A stretch of 57,596 bases of DNA from Croceifilum oryzae (GTDB lineage: Bacteria > Bacillota > Bacilli > Thermoactinomycetales > Thermoactinomycetaceae). The notes beneath the pieces were generated by a model, which saw only the letters and a list, made by a program, of their open reading frames with translations, was not told where the DNA came from and ran no database searches. The stretch spans positions 1 to 57,596 of the forward strand of contig NZ_JAUSUV010000017.1 of assembly GCF_030814315.1 (NCBI RefSeq), read 5' to 3'. Position numbers and translations under genes: made by a program. Positions within the stretch are counted from its first letter, which is position 1. Every line of letters starts with the position of its first letter. Shown in pieces: positions 8,729 through 17,107 of this stretch.

Positions 8729-9442
8729 ATGGCCACCACCACACTTGTTTCTTTTAGGCTAACAGAAGATGCCTATGCCGTTCTGGTACGATTTTCACAG
8801 CAACTAGGTACATCAAAAGCCAAGATTGTTTCCTTTATCTTATACGATGCATTAATGAAAAAAAAACTATCTCCAGAGGAACTACTAGAAATGGTTAACA
8901 TCATGAGAGATAAGCCTTTTAGGAAAGGAAATACACCCTATATGATTTCTACAGAGGTTCTTAAAGTAGTAGAAGACCTCCGAAAAATAGATGAAAAAGC
9001 AGGAAAGAACAGAAATCAATTCATTGGATGGATTCTTTCATATCACCTTGAGCTACTTTACGAAAAATCAAAAAAAAAAAGTGATGGTCAACTCTTATCA
9101 AAGGAAGACCTCACTCCAGTATCACTTTCACCCCATCTAAGTAAATCGTTAAAGTCACGTATGTACCAATATATCAAAAAGTATAATCTGACTATACATC
9201 TACTACTCATTGATATTTTACATATTGAGAAAATACAAGCAAATTTCGACTTAGATATTTTCTTTCAAGAGATTTTGATGAAAAAAAACGAAGTAGAAGA
9301 TCCTCCTCCAGCCAGAGAACAGTGCACAACAAAACTTCCATTTTTCCTCAACAAAGAATTGAATGATTCGCCACTTTCTCTATCAGGAATGATAGAAATC
9401 TATATTGAGAGATATTTGGAAATGTTTTCTGACCTCCAATAA
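8729..9442 (+). CDS. Multi-module ribbon-helix-helix-like DNA-binding protein
   Basis: A 237-aa protein with AAAGGAG upstream of the ATG. Residues ~5-42 (TLVSFRLTEDAYAVL, then helix SKAKIVSFILYDALM) fit a strand-helix-helix RHH fold. A second similar stretch (PYMISTEVLKVVEDLRK, NRNQFIGWILSYHLELL) spans ~70-112. Weaker ones occur at ~130-165 (PVSLSPHLSKSLKSRM) and ~195-237 (LPFFLNKELNDSPLSLSG). An array of RHH modules in one chain would bind DNA as a pseudo-dimer. A role as relaxosome, copy-control or regulon regulator is possible. The assignment is by eye and no family name is offered. Its stop is immediately followed by the dispersed repeat. Confidence 0.6.
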   Translation: MATTTLVSFRLTEDAYAVLVRFSQQLGTSKAKIVSFILYDALMKKKLSPEELLEMVNIMRDKPFRKGNTPYMISTEVLKVVEDLRKIDEKAGKNRNQFIGWILSYHLELLYEKSKKKSDGQLLSKEDLTPVSLSPHLSKSLKSRMYQYIKKYNLTIHLLLIDILHIEKIQANFDLDIFFQEILMKKNEVEDPPPAREQCTTKLPFFLNKELNDSPLSLSGMIEIYIERYLEMFSDLQ

Positions 9443-9663
9443 AAAATCAACCCCCTGCCCCCAATCATGGGGGGACTATCGCTCGCCGCTTGGCACCCCT
9501 TCCCATTAGAGGGAAGGTGAGGCATGAGCTTTTTTGGCTGATTCTACTTTGGAAAGGGTCTGCGCCAAGGGAAACCGCCTTGCCTTGATCGCTATTGCGA
9601 GGCTCCAGGAGAATTTTTGAGTAAATACATCTCAAAATTTCCCCTTTCACCCCCTTCTCCAAA
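9443..9663 (-). repeat. Dispersed structured element, copy 1 of 3
   Basis: This ~220-bp noncoding element is read on the minus strand and is highly similar to 27109-27328 and 55295-55510. It contains the hairpin CTCAAAA/TTTTGAG, a second CCTTCCC/GGGAAGG hairpin, and CCCCC/GGGGG near its 3' end, plus the invariant GGCGCAGACCC. It lies 46 bp downstream of the 9710-10417 stop, in that gene's sense orientation. It touches the stop of the convergent gene at 9442. Open frames inside it are not conserved between copies. Confidence 0.9.
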
Positions 9664-9709
9664 TAAGGAAACTCCCCTTACTAACTGTTGAAATTCACAT
9701 TTCCATTGA

Positions 9710-10417
9710 TTAACCACCATCCTCATCAGTTTCTTCATCAACATATCTCCAAAACAAGGGAAATTGCCGCCTTTGCTTCCTTCTCTTAACTCCGTATTTC
9801 TCAACCCTAGAAAGTTGCTTGCTGATCAACTCTTGGTTTGTATTTTGAGTATTTAGTGCAGCTGCTAGTTGCGCTTGTACCTCACTGAACTGTTGTTGCA
9901 GAGACTGAATCTCTTGTTGCGACTGTTGCTTATAGGACTCAATCTCTTGTTGTGACTGTTGCTTATAGGACTCAATCTCTTGATTTTGATGTTCTTTCAA
10001 AAGCTCGATCTCTTGTCTATAAAAGCGCTCTTGTCTTTCTTGGGAATTGTCTATTCTACTGTTTACATCCATAAAGGCGGTATCTAAATAGGTCCGAAGT
10101 CCTTGCATTGATTGAGCAAGTGTCACAAGTGTACCTTTTCTTTCATCTGGTAAAGTCAGGAACATCTCATGATTTTCGGACAAATAATTTTGAACTTGTT
10201 CTCTAGTACATCTATTGCCATCACTGGAAGAATACATGTTTTTGATAATTTCCAAAACAAAGATTGCTGATTCATGCACATAGATCCGATTGTTGCCTGT
10301 GCCCTCCCTCTTATGCTTAATATAGATACCATGCCATGATATGTAATTAGTAAGAGTTCGAGAAGTCACTCCACATCGCATTGTCACCTTTGTCGAATTC
10401 AACCATTCACTCTCCAA
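9710..10417 (-). CDS. MerR/RacA-like HTH protein with long coiled coil
   Basis: A 235-aa protein beginning at TTG 10417, eight bases after a very strong AAAGGAGGAGG; the in-frame ATG 10441 has no ribosome site and lies inside it. Residues ~5-40 (WLNSTKVTMRCGVTSRTLTNYI) fit a MerR-type winged helix. Residues ~105-190 are Gln/Glu-rich coiled coil with near repeats of EIESYKQQSQQ, and the tail is basic (KRRKQRRQ). Firmicute plasmids often carry such MerR-like coiled-coil proteins (DUF3967/RacA type) near partition loci. Here it lies next to the repeat array and the ParM-like gene, so centromere binding or regulation is likely (inference). Copy 1 of the dispersed element follows. Confidence 0.75.
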   Translation of the reverse strand: MESEWLNSTKVTMRCGVTSRTLTNYISWHGIYIKHKREGTGNNRIYVHESAIFVLEIIKNMYSSSDGNRCTREQVQNYLSENHEMFLTLPDERKGTLVTLAQSMQGLRTYLDTAFMDVNSRIDNSQERQERFYRQEIELLKEHQNQEIESYKQQSQQEIESYKQQSQQEIQSLQQQFSEVQAQLAAALNTQNTNQELISKQLSRVEKYGVKRRKQRRQFPLFWRYVDEETDEDGG

Positions 10418-10499
10418 GCAAAAAACCTCCTCCTTTTTCATCACATCGACTATTGATATAATTCTCAATTCGAAGTCAATTCTCCTTTGTAGAGTTATA

Positions 10500-10990
10500 G
10501 ATTGTTTCGAACTCGGTTCTCTGATTCCACCCGGTTTTCTGCTTCTTTTCCAGAATTCCACCCCGTTCGTTTCTTGGTCATTTCGTCTGAGTGATACAAT
10601 TTTTATTTCCCCCTTTTTTCTAAAGGGGTATAGGCAGTTTCGAACTCGGTTCTCTGATTCCACCCAGTTTTCTGCTTCTTTTCCAGAATTCCACCGTTCG
10701 TTTCTTAGTAATTTCGCCTGAGTCGTACAATCTTCATTTTACCCTTTGTTTTCAAGGGATATAGACCAGTTTCGAATTCATTTCTCCATTTCCACTCGCT
10801 TAACTGCTTCAATTCCATAATTCCACTATTCATTTCTTAGTTATTTCGCATGAGTGGTACTTGTTGACTTAATTACTATAGGTCGTTTCTTAGTCATTTC
10901 TCAAAGCGGAAACGAGCTATTTTTCCCCTTTTATTTGCAATGGATGTAGACGGTTTCGAATTCGGTTCTTCGTTTCCACTTATCTTTTTC
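10500..10990. repeat. Direct-repeat array, probable centromere of the actin partition system
   Basis: Four diverged units start with GTTTCGAAYTC near 10505, 10637, 10769 and 10953, so the first two steps are 132 bp and the last is 184 bp. Each has the palindrome TTCGAA, and three have a second block CGTTTCTTRGTCATTTCG followed by TGAGT. The stretch lacks a convincing gene and lies between the MerR-like and ParM-like genes. This is the normal place for a parC/alfC-like centromere. An origin with long iterons is the alternative. Confidence 0.7.
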
Positions 10991-11034
10991 TTAACTTATC
11001 AAATCTCTAAAATATCTAGGTTTTATCTACGTTT

Positions 11035-11084
11035 ACATTTTTGTATACAAATATATTGCATTTGTAAACATTTTTGTATACAAT
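11035..11084 (+). promoter_or_regulatory. Promoter and operator of the ParM-like operon
   Basis: TTGCAT (11056-11061) and TACAAT (11079-11084) are 17 bp apart. Two exact copies of ACATTTTTGTATACAA (11035-11050 and 11068-11083) lie 33 bp apart, about three helical turns, and the second covers the -10. This suggests cooperative repression of the segregation operon by its own DNA-binding partner. Confidence 0.6.
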
Positions 11085-11125
11085 GAATTTTAGTAAGGAA
11101 AATCGAAGCTAAGGGGATTTGAAAC

Positions 11126-12544
11126 ATGTTTAAATCTATATTTAAAGAAGATTCCAACTTCAAAGCAATGAATGTTGATTCCCTACGAATTCCATTTTTG
11201 CCTGTAACAGCTGACTTGGGTTTCAACACTAGCAAATTCATTTTTGAAGGGGATCGTTATCGTGATCTTCCAAGTTTGATAGCTACATACGACAAACCCA
11301 TTGGAGACGATGGTCTTTCTTCTCCAACAGGGAGTATATGGGACTGGTTGAAAGTTCAGGTGTATTCACCTGCAATCGATAAAAAGTTGGCCGGAAAAGG
11401 CATTGCTATTGGAAAAGCTGCGTATGGGTTTGATTCAACACACGATCCTCAACCATACGGCAACAAGTACAAGGATGACAATCATACTGTCATTTTACTA
11501 GCAAGTATTGCAGCGGATGCTCTTGAACATGGCGCTGCTTATCATAGTGGAGAAGTAAAACAGAAAGACGCTACAGGCACAGAAAGAAAGTATCAGAAAT
11601 ACGAAGTGAAAGCATTCCTAAGTACATTTCTTCCTATGCGTGAATTTAAAGACATAGCAAAGCGTGAGTCATTCATTAAAAAATTCACTACCGGAGTTCA
11701 CAGGGTACAGTTCTTCAATACTGTTTCGTCCCATTCCGACAAGATAGTAGAAATCATGTTTCTAGACCATGTGGAACTGAATCCAGAAGGATTAGGGAAT
11801 CATGTTAGATTGAAATTCAACATGGACGGATCAGAGACAGATAATCATTATGTGAATAATATTCATGTCATTGGTGATTTAGGTGGCGGAACATTAGATG
11901 AAGCCTATATGCGTGGCAGTTATTGTGATCCGGACAAATCAGAGGGAAGAGACATTGGAGTCAATGAATTGCTGAAAATCATTAGAAAAGAGATTGAAAC
12001 CAGCGAGAAGTTTCGGCGCTTTAAATTCAGTAATTTATCAGAGGTCAACGACATGATTCTTGCTGGTCTTGGGATTACAAAGAAATCAATAGCTGATCTA
12101 GATGAGAACTACTTATTTGTAAACAAAAAGCAAGAAAACCTTTTACAAAAAAGTATGCAACATCTAAAAAATGAGTTTAGCAAGAAACTGCCCCAACAAG
12201 AAGTAGGTAAATACTTTATTAGTTGGTATGGAGAGCCCCACGATGTAACTCCAATTGTGGAAAAGGAATTGACCAAGTTCTGCGAATTCCGGTTATTCCC
12301 GATTATTCGAGACCGTTTAATTCACAGTCCAGAAGTGGTCGCCTATACTCTAAGTGGCGGAACTGCTGTTTTGGTACAAGAAGAATTAACCAAGATCAAT
12401 AATGAACTCGAAAAAGCGTTCCCTATCTACTTTACAGATCGTCATACCAGTTACTGGGGTCTTGTTGAGGCCGGAGATATCTTGGGGGCTACATATCGAG
12501 CAGAAAATAATTTGCTACTCCCAGAAGAGATGGAAGAGGATTAG
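11126..12544 (+). CDS. parM: ParM/Alp-family plasmid segregation actin
   Basis: A 472-aa actin-fold ATPase expected to form filaments that push plasmid copies apart. Phosphate loop 1 is VTADLGFNTSKF (~27-38), phosphate loop 2 is IGDLGGGTLDEAYM (~249-262), and the adenosine motif is YTLSGGTAVLV (~410-420). It is longer than R1 ParM (320 aa) because of insertions around 140-180 and 330-360. The Shine-Dalgarno AAGGGGA lies ~9 nt upstream. Downstream is a small hairpin and then the ParR-like partner; upstream lie the operator and repeat array, a complete type II partition cassette. The exact Alp subclass cannot be named without a search. Confidence 0.9.
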   Translation: MFKSIFKEDSNFKAMNVDSLRIPFLPVTADLGFNTSKFIFEGDRYRDLPSLIATYDKPIGDDGLSSPTGSIWDWLKVQVYSPAIDKKLAGKGIAIGKAAYGFDSTHDPQPYGNKYKDDNHTVILLASIAADALEHGAAYHSGEVKQKDATGTERKYQKYEVKAFLSTFLPMREFKDIAKRESFIKKFTTGVHRVQFFNTVSSHSDKIVEIMFLDHVELNPEGLGNHVRLKFNMDGSETDNHYVNNIHVIGDLGGGTLDEAYMRGSYCDPDKSEGRDIGVNELLKIIRKEIETSEKFRRFKFSNLSEVNDMILAGLGITKKSIADLDENYLFVNKKQENLLQKSMQHLKNEFSKKLPQQEVGKYFISWYGEPHDVTPIVEKELTKFCEFRLFPIIRDRLIHSPEVVAYTLSGGTAVLVQEELTKINNELEKAFPIYFTDRHTSYWGLVEAGDILGATYRAENNLLLPEEMEED

Positions 12545-12560
12545 GAAAAGTTTAATACAA

Positions 12561-12586
12561 GAAAAGCCCCCGTAATGGGGTTTTTC
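12561..12586 (+). terminator. Hairpin between parM and its partner (attenuator)
   Basis: GAAAAGCCCC and GGGGTTTTTC form a stem with a run of T. It sits 17 nt after the parM stop and before the partner gene, so it may lower expression of the partner rather than end the operon. Confidence 0.6.
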
Positions 12587-12607
12587 GCTTCCAAGGAGGG
12601 TGGAAAC

Positions 12608-13129
12608 GTGTCAGGAGAGACGAAGCAATACAGCCCTGGTGATGTCATCACTATCCGAACAAAAAAAGACACACCCACATTTATTATGTCCCTCATCAAC
12701 GATACTAAAGCACAGGGAGGGACCGGGGCGTTATTAGATCATCTGATTTCTTCTATGAAACAAACGGGAGTAAATCAAAAGAAAGGAATCTATCTTCCGC
12801 TTCCTCCGGGAGTAACACAAGAAGAAATAGGGCAAATTGAAGACAATGAGCCACTAATGAACCTGATTGCTAACATCATCAAAACTTCAATCTCATTAGA
12901 TAGCCCACTTCAATTCCCTATCAATCATGCGATTAAAGGCAATGAAGAAGCTACTACTAAGTTAATAGCAGTAGAGGGAGAGGCGACAGCTCCTTCGCCA
13001 CCCCCTTCATTACCTATGCAACAAGAGGCCGCAAAGAAGCCACCTAGAGCTAAAGCTAAACGAATGTCCGCTTTGAAATCTAGCGGACTAACCGATTTAA
13101 AGAATTCCTTTAATCAACCATCTCCATAG
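12608..13129 (+). CDS. ParR-like partner of the segregation actin
   Basis: A 173-aa protein starting at GTG 12608, seven bases after AAGGAGGGTGG; the upstream in-frame ATG 12575 lies in the terminator hairpin. Residues ~9-45 (DVITIRTKKDTPTFIMSLIND, then GTGALLDHLISSMKQ; positions given rather than full string) suggest a ribbon-helix-helix core. A Pro-rich linker (~115-140) leads to a basic C-terminal helix, KRMSALKSSGLTDLKNSF. ParR adaptors use exactly such a C-terminal peptide to cap ParM filaments. No sequence-level match to a named ParR is claimed; the call rests on operon order and architecture. Confidence 0.6.
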   Translation: MSGETKQYSPGDVITIRTKKDTPTFIMSLINDTKAQGGTGALLDHLISSMKQTGVNQKKGIYLPLPPGVTQEEIGQIEDNEPLMNLIANIIKTSISLDSPLQFPINHAIKGNEEATTKLIAVEGEATAPSPPPSLPMQQEAAKKPPRAKAKRMSALKSSGLTDLKNSFNQPSP

Positions 13130-13144
13130 GAAACAGATGAATGG

Positions 13145-13196
13145 GAAACGCTAAGGTAGAGACATTTTATGATCTCCTAACCATTAGCGTTTTTCT
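13145..13196 (+). terminator. Terminator of the partition operon
   Basis: AAACGCTAA and its partner TTAGCGTTTTT form a stem with a small bulge, followed by TTTTTCTGTTTTT. It is 15 bp past the partner stop. Confidence 0.75.
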
Positions 13197-13254
13197 GTTT
13201 TTACATTGGGTGAGAAAAAAGAAAGCTAAACATTGACACCCAAATTAAAAAGAA

Positions 13255-13372
13255 TACTAGAATACTATGGTATACTCTAGTAATATCAATGGGTATACTT
13301 TATACTATAGAAAACCCCTTGAAAATAAAGGAGTATACTAAAGTATACCAGTATTCTAAAGTATACTTTACG
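13255..13372 (+). promoter_or_regulatory. Operator cluster with GTATAC palindromes
   Basis: At least five GGTATACT, AGTATACT or near-copy sites are packed into ~110 bp before the 13390 gene, including a head-to-head pair (AGTATACTAAAGTATACC, 13332-13349). The density suggests a protein that binds cooperatively, most likely the product of the next gene or another plasmid regulator. Confidence 0.6.
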
Positions 13373-13389
13373 AAATTGGAGGGTCTATA

Positions 13390-14286
13390 ATGGATAAAAA
13401 CCAAAACAATGATATTGATAACGGAACAAAGGTTGTTCCACATTCAACGAAAGTTTACGAGAAGGATAAAACATATTTTGATAATCTCCATGTAACAGAA
13501 GGGGGAACTCATGCAGGTACGCTTGAAGTCCTAGTGAATGCCCATAAAGAAGCACAAAGAAAGGATGCACTCTCTAAGATTAAAAATCTCTCTACGGTTA
13601 AACATCATTTGAAACGGCTAGAGGAGATTTATATTTCTAGTGCAGAAGAACTTCTCGATAAAGACCAGATGCATCAAGTGGAGTTGGAACTTCTCAAAGA
13701 GCAACTGAAAGATGCAAAGCTCCGCTCTCAAGAAGCTATAGAAAGTAGAGATCAGGTGCTAGAAGAAACAAAATTGGAGATAGATAGAGTACGAACCGAA
13801 GCTATGGAACAAATCGAATTAGCCGAAAAAACGGTTGAGGATACAATAGCTACAACCGGAAAAACAGTTGCTGAAACTCAACAACAACTGGATCGAATGG
13901 AACGATTAGCCCAACTCCAGGAACAAGAAGCCAATCGTGCCAAGGAAAAAGCAGATTCCCTAGAAAAGAAAGCTCTTCAAGCTGATCAGCTTGAAGAAGA
14001 ACTGGAGCAAGCAAAGCTTCATATCATCCAATTAAACCAAGATCTACAGGCCTTACAATTGGAGAAAGATAGAGAGATTTCTGATATTACACGCCAATTC
14101 GAGGCAGAAAAGGAACTCTCTCAAGAGAGATGCCGTTTGGCTACAGAAGGAGCCAAACTTGAAGCAGAACAAAAGGCATCAAGTGATATTGATCATCTAC
14201 GCAACGAAATTGCCCAACTCAAAGAAGAAAAATCAGTCCTGTCCTATCGTGTTATGGAATTAGAACATAGAGGTAAAGAAAAATAA
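13390..14286 (+). CDS. KfrA-like coiled-coil protein
   Basis: A 298-aa protein. After a polar N-terminus (~1-70, HVTEGGTHAGTLEVLVNAHKE) that could hold a small DNA-binding domain, residues ~75-295 are an almost unbroken Glu/Gln/Lys/Leu heptad coiled coil. The overall plan, a short head plus long coiled coil and an operator array in front of the gene, matches the KfrA type of plasmid protein, which binds its own promoter and helps partition. No clear HTH consensus is visible, so the assignment is by architecture. GGAGGGTC lies just before the ATG and an intrinsic terminator follows. Confidence 0.6.
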   Translation: MDKNQNNDIDNGTKVVPHSTKVYEKDKTYFDNLHVTEGGTHAGTLEVLVNAHKEAQRKDALSKIKNLSTVKHHLKRLEEIYISSAEELLDKDQMHQVELELLKEQLKDAKLRSQEAIESRDQVLEETKLEIDRVRTEAMEQIELAEKTVEDTIATTGKTVAETQQQLDRMERLAQLQEQEANRAKEKADSLEKKALQADQLEEELEQAKLHIIQLNQDLQALQLEKDREISDITRQFEAEKELSQERCRLATEGAKLEAEQKASSDIDHLRNEIAQLKEEKSVLSYRVMELEHRGKEK

Positions 14287-14295
14287 ACAAAAGAA

Positions 14296-14340
14296 GGTAA
14301 GCGACACCTGGAGAGTTTTTTTCGCAGCTCGTCGCTTACC
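14296..14340 (+). terminator. Intrinsic terminator
   Basis: Perfect 10-bp arms GGTAAGCGAC (14296-14305) and GTCGCTTACC (14331-14340), followed by TCTTTATTTG. It lies between the convergent 13390 and 14344 genes and may serve both. Confidence 0.8.
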
Positions 14341-14343
14341 TCT

Positions 14344-15486
14344 TTATTTGTTTTTTGGTTTCCGACAAATGACTTGATCCAACTCCAAGTCATATAACGC
14401 CATAATCTTTTCAAAAACACTGGTTTGGATAGGAAAAGTATCAGTCCAGATTTGTTCCACTACCTTTTCAGAAGAGCCTTTGATTTCTCCACTTTCAAGG
14501 CTGTTATCCATTTCCTCTGGCATTTTCTTTCGAATCACCTGACTTAACTTCAACTTAAATCCTAAGCTTTCTGCATATAGTAATAACTTCTCTATTACAT
14601 CCGATCTAATAGGAAAGTTATCATCTCGAATCTTATGGATCGTCGTCCAGGAAAGCGATGCTTTCTCCAGAAGATCTTTCTTAGTCACTCCACAGTCTTC
14701 CATCCAAGTACGAAATGGTTCGAAAGTCAGTTGAGTTACAGGACCAATTTCACTTTCCATATCAAGCCTTTGTAATGCTTGGATTTCTTGCTCATTTTCA
14801 TTTGGATATTGATCCATTGACCACTTACGAAACGGCTCAAAAGTCAACTCGGAACCTATTTTCCTAGTAACATTAATTGGTTTAGGTGGTGGCGGACCAA
14901 AAGATTCTAAAAGCATTTTTCTGTCTAACTGATCTCTAAATTGAACGACTTGGTCTAACTCCAAATCGAACATGATCATCAATTTTTCTAAGATATCTGT
15001 TCTAATCGGAAATACATCATTCCAAATCTTTTCGATCGGATTTTTACCTATTTTGGTGATTTTATCTTCATTACCTAGTCGATAAGAAGTGGCAGCTATT
15101 TCTTCTGGTGTTTTTTTTCGTACTATCTGACTCAAATTGAGGTTAGATCCTCTTCCTTTTGCAAAGAGATATAATTTATCAATCGTATCAGATTTAAACG
15201 GAAAATCGTCCGATCCAATCTTCTCTAACGTTGTCCACGAAAATCCCACTTCCTGTTGAATATCCGTCATAGTCAAATTACAACTTTTCAACCAACTACG
15301 AAACGGCTCAAAAGTCAATTGCGACTCGAGTAAAAATCCGCTTTCCCTTATTATATCTTGCTTATTTATCCTATTGAGAGGATGTTGTTTTTGCCATTCA
15401 AACCAAAGACGGAACGGTTCAAATGTAAGCTGCGAGTCGTATATATTTCTTCCTTTTATTCTTCCTGTTACTTTATCATCTATCAT
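14344..15486 (-). CDS. Repeated HTH protein with LTFEPFR motifs
   Basis: A 380-aa protein built from duplicated blocks. The motif (Q/E)LTFEPFR.W occurs four times (about residues 20, 55, 215 and 252). Two full copies of ~100 aa each hold a Cro-like HTH (TMTDIQQEVGFSWTTLEKI; VTKKDLLEKASLSWTTIHKI), then FP(F/I).SD.I(D/E)KL, then LSQ(I/V)(V/I)RKK.PEE, then IW.D.FPI.T. So it looks like a tandem dimer of a regulator on one chain. No enzyme motif is present. It follows a terminator shared with 13390 and could regulate plasmid genes (inference). The duplicated coding DNA has diverged in codon use, so the duplication is old. Confidence 0.7.
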   Translation of the reverse strand: MIDDKVTGRIKGRNIYDSQLTFEPFRLWFEWQKQHPLNRINKQDIIRESGFLLESQLTFEPFRSWLKSCNLTMTDIQQEVGFSWTTLEKIGSDDFPFKSDTIDKLYLFAKGRGSNLNLSQIVRKKTPEEIAATSYRLGNEDKITKIGKNPIEKIWNDVFPIRTDILEKLMIMFDLELDQVVQFRDQLDRKMLLESFGPPPPKPINVTRKIGSELTFEPFRKWSMDQYPNENEQEIQALQRLDMESEIGPVTQLTFEPFRTWMEDCGVTKKDLLEKASLSWTTIHKIRDDNFPIRSDVIEKLLLYAESLGFKLKLSQVIRKKMPEEMDNSLESGEIKGSSEKVVEQIWTDTFPIQTSVFEKIMALYDLELDQVICRKPKNK

Positions 15487-15577
15487 CTAAGGTTCTTCCT
15501 TTGTATTTATCATTTTTTGGATCGATCAAAAATACGTGGACTTTAATAACAATATACTATAATCCACCATAGAGAAG

Positions 15578-15614
15578 GAAGAGGTAGAGGGATGACAGCC
15601 CCTCCTACCTCTTC
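15578..15614. terminator. Hairpin upstream of the repeated HTH gene and downstream of the methyltransferase
   Basis: GAAGAGGTAG (15578-15587) pairs with CTACCTCTTC (15605-15614) around a 17-nt loop. It lies 57 bp past the methyltransferase stop, but the T-run is weak, so termination is only likely. Confidence 0.45.
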
Positions 15615-15670
15615 TGTTAATAAACATATTAAACTCATCCTTCAATCCCTGTACATATAGTAGATACCAC

Positions 15671-17089
15671 TCAACCAGTGGCTCTAGTTGCCTCTAGTTC
15701 GTCTTTTATCGGTTGTACCCATATCTCCTCACTAGACATCAGCCAATCTGTCTGTCTAGTTGCCAACAGCGTCCTCAACATTGTTTCTGCTATCGCCCTA
15801 GCAGCAGCTGGCGGTACCGCATTCCCGATTCTTTCTCGCCAGCGCTGCTCACTTTTTCCCGAAAGCTCTAATGGTCTCCCATTGATACTAGTAGGGAATC
15901 CCTGTAGTGCCGCAAGCTCCAAGGTTGTGAGGGGTCTGTGCCAATTCCCATCCTCACTCAAGATGATCCAGTTCCCACTCTCGTTTAACCGGGGAATCCT
16001 TGGATCAGCCACTGCACAAGTTGATGCGTGAACGTCAGCTGATCCTGTCACCGTACTAGCCACTTGGTCCCATGCCAGAACACCATATGTTCCAGACCTT
16101 GGTCGACATCCTAACCTTGGGTCATTGATACAAATTGCCCCATTGTTTGGTCGGAATGATCCAGTAACCGTATTAGCAGGCTCATTCCATCTCGAAACTT
16201 TGTAGATAGTTCCATGTGTACCAGACTTGAACCCTGTAGATAGTGGGACAAGCCCATATTTTTCATAATCCACACTCTCTAAATCTCGCCAATCCTTACC
16301 GGGGCGGATGAGGGCCAGTCTTATCCAAGTTTTCAATTGAAGTCTTGGAACTTTGTGCATCTTACCACCGGCTACACCATCGGGAATTGGCAGGCTTTCT
16401 AATACATCTCCCACAGCTTTCATTGGCTTTGAAGGGGGATGGTACACAAAACTATCTACTTTTCTCGCATTACGTGCAATCAATAGATAACGTTTCCTAG
16501 TCTGTGCTAATCCTCCAATACTACCACAATCATGAAAGCCATCGGATACCTCATAGCCATGTCTTTTTAATAGTTTTTTGATCTTATCCAACAGATCTTT
16601 CCCACGAGTCGTAATTCGAGGCACATTTTCAAATAAGATCAAGCTAGGTAAATCATCCTCAAATGCTTCTAAGGTTAGCTTAATCCCCCTAATCGTCAGC
16701 TTTGATAAAGCTCGATATTTTCGGGTTTTAGCTCTGTCTTTACCAAGCAGTCCCGAAAAAGACTTGCACGGGGCCGAGGTAAATACGATATCGGGGTACA
16801 CACCGTCTGTTGCATCCAGTAGATCGGACGGTTTTACCTCATTCCAGTCGGTTCCCGGTTCCTCTCCATGAAAATCTACATACTGGCCTTTTGAAAACAA
16901 ATCCATTTGAACACTTGGCGCACCTGTGATTATCTCAAAATCCTCACATGCTTCTGGATCATTATCAATGCCCACAATGGTTTCGATCCGCCCAACGACT
17001 CCCCTATATTCCTCCCTAGCTTCCTGGAAACCAAGAGCTCCGCCTCCGATTCCGCAAAAGAGGTGCAGCGCTTTATATGTTGTGGTCAT
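15671..17089 (-). CDS. DNA (cytosine-5) methyltransferase
   Basis: A 472-aa C5 methyltransferase. Motif I is LHLFCGIGGGALGF (8-21), catalytic Cys108 lies in TSAPCKSFSG (motif IV), motif VI is ENV (154-156), motif VIII QTRKRYLLIARN (196-207), and motif X RIGNAVPPAAARAIAE is near 425-440. The region between VIII and X is the target-recognition part and predicts no specificity by eye. No restriction endonuclease gene flanks it, so it is probably an orphan enzyme that protects the plasmid from host restriction. The genes upstream (two zinc-ribbon proteins and an HNH protein) run in the same direction with short gaps and may share its transcript. Confidence 0.93.
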   Translation of the reverse strand: MTTTYKALHLFCGIGGGALGFQEAREEYRGVVGRIETIVGIDNDPEACEDFEIITGAPSVQMDLFSKGQYVDFHGEEPGTDWNEVKPSDLLDATDGVYPDIVFTSAPCKSFSGLLGKDRAKTRKYRALSKLTIRGIKLTLEAFEDDLPSLILFENVPRITTRGKDLLDKIKKLLKRHGYEVSDGFHDCGSIGGLAQTRKRYLLIARNARKVDSFVYHPPSKPMKAVGDVLESLPIPDGVAGGKMHKVPRLQLKTWIRLALIRPGKDWRDLESVDYEKYGLVPLSTGFKSGTHGTIYKVSRWNEPANTVTGSFRPNNGAICINDPRLGCRPRSGTYGVLAWDQVASTVTGSADVHASTCAVADPRIPRLNESGNWIILSEDGNWHRPLTTLELAALQGFPTSINGRPLELSGKSEQRWRERIGNAVPPAAARAIAETMLRTLLATRQTDWLMSSEEIWVQPIKDELEATRATG

Positions 17090-17107
17090 TTTATGTGCTC
17101 CTCCTAT

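Noticed and set aside
9465-9804. 65- and 70-aa ORFs in copy 1 of the dispersed element
   Set aside because: The frames are not kept in the other two copies; the element is noncoding.
10418-10663. N-terminal extension of the MerR-like gene to 10663
   Set aside because: It covers the repeat array. The strong GGAGGAGG before TTG 10417 marks the start.
10500-10990. Repeats at 10500-10990 as a CRISPR array
   Set aside because: Only four diverged ~132-bp units, no short identical repeats with unique spacers and no cas gene.
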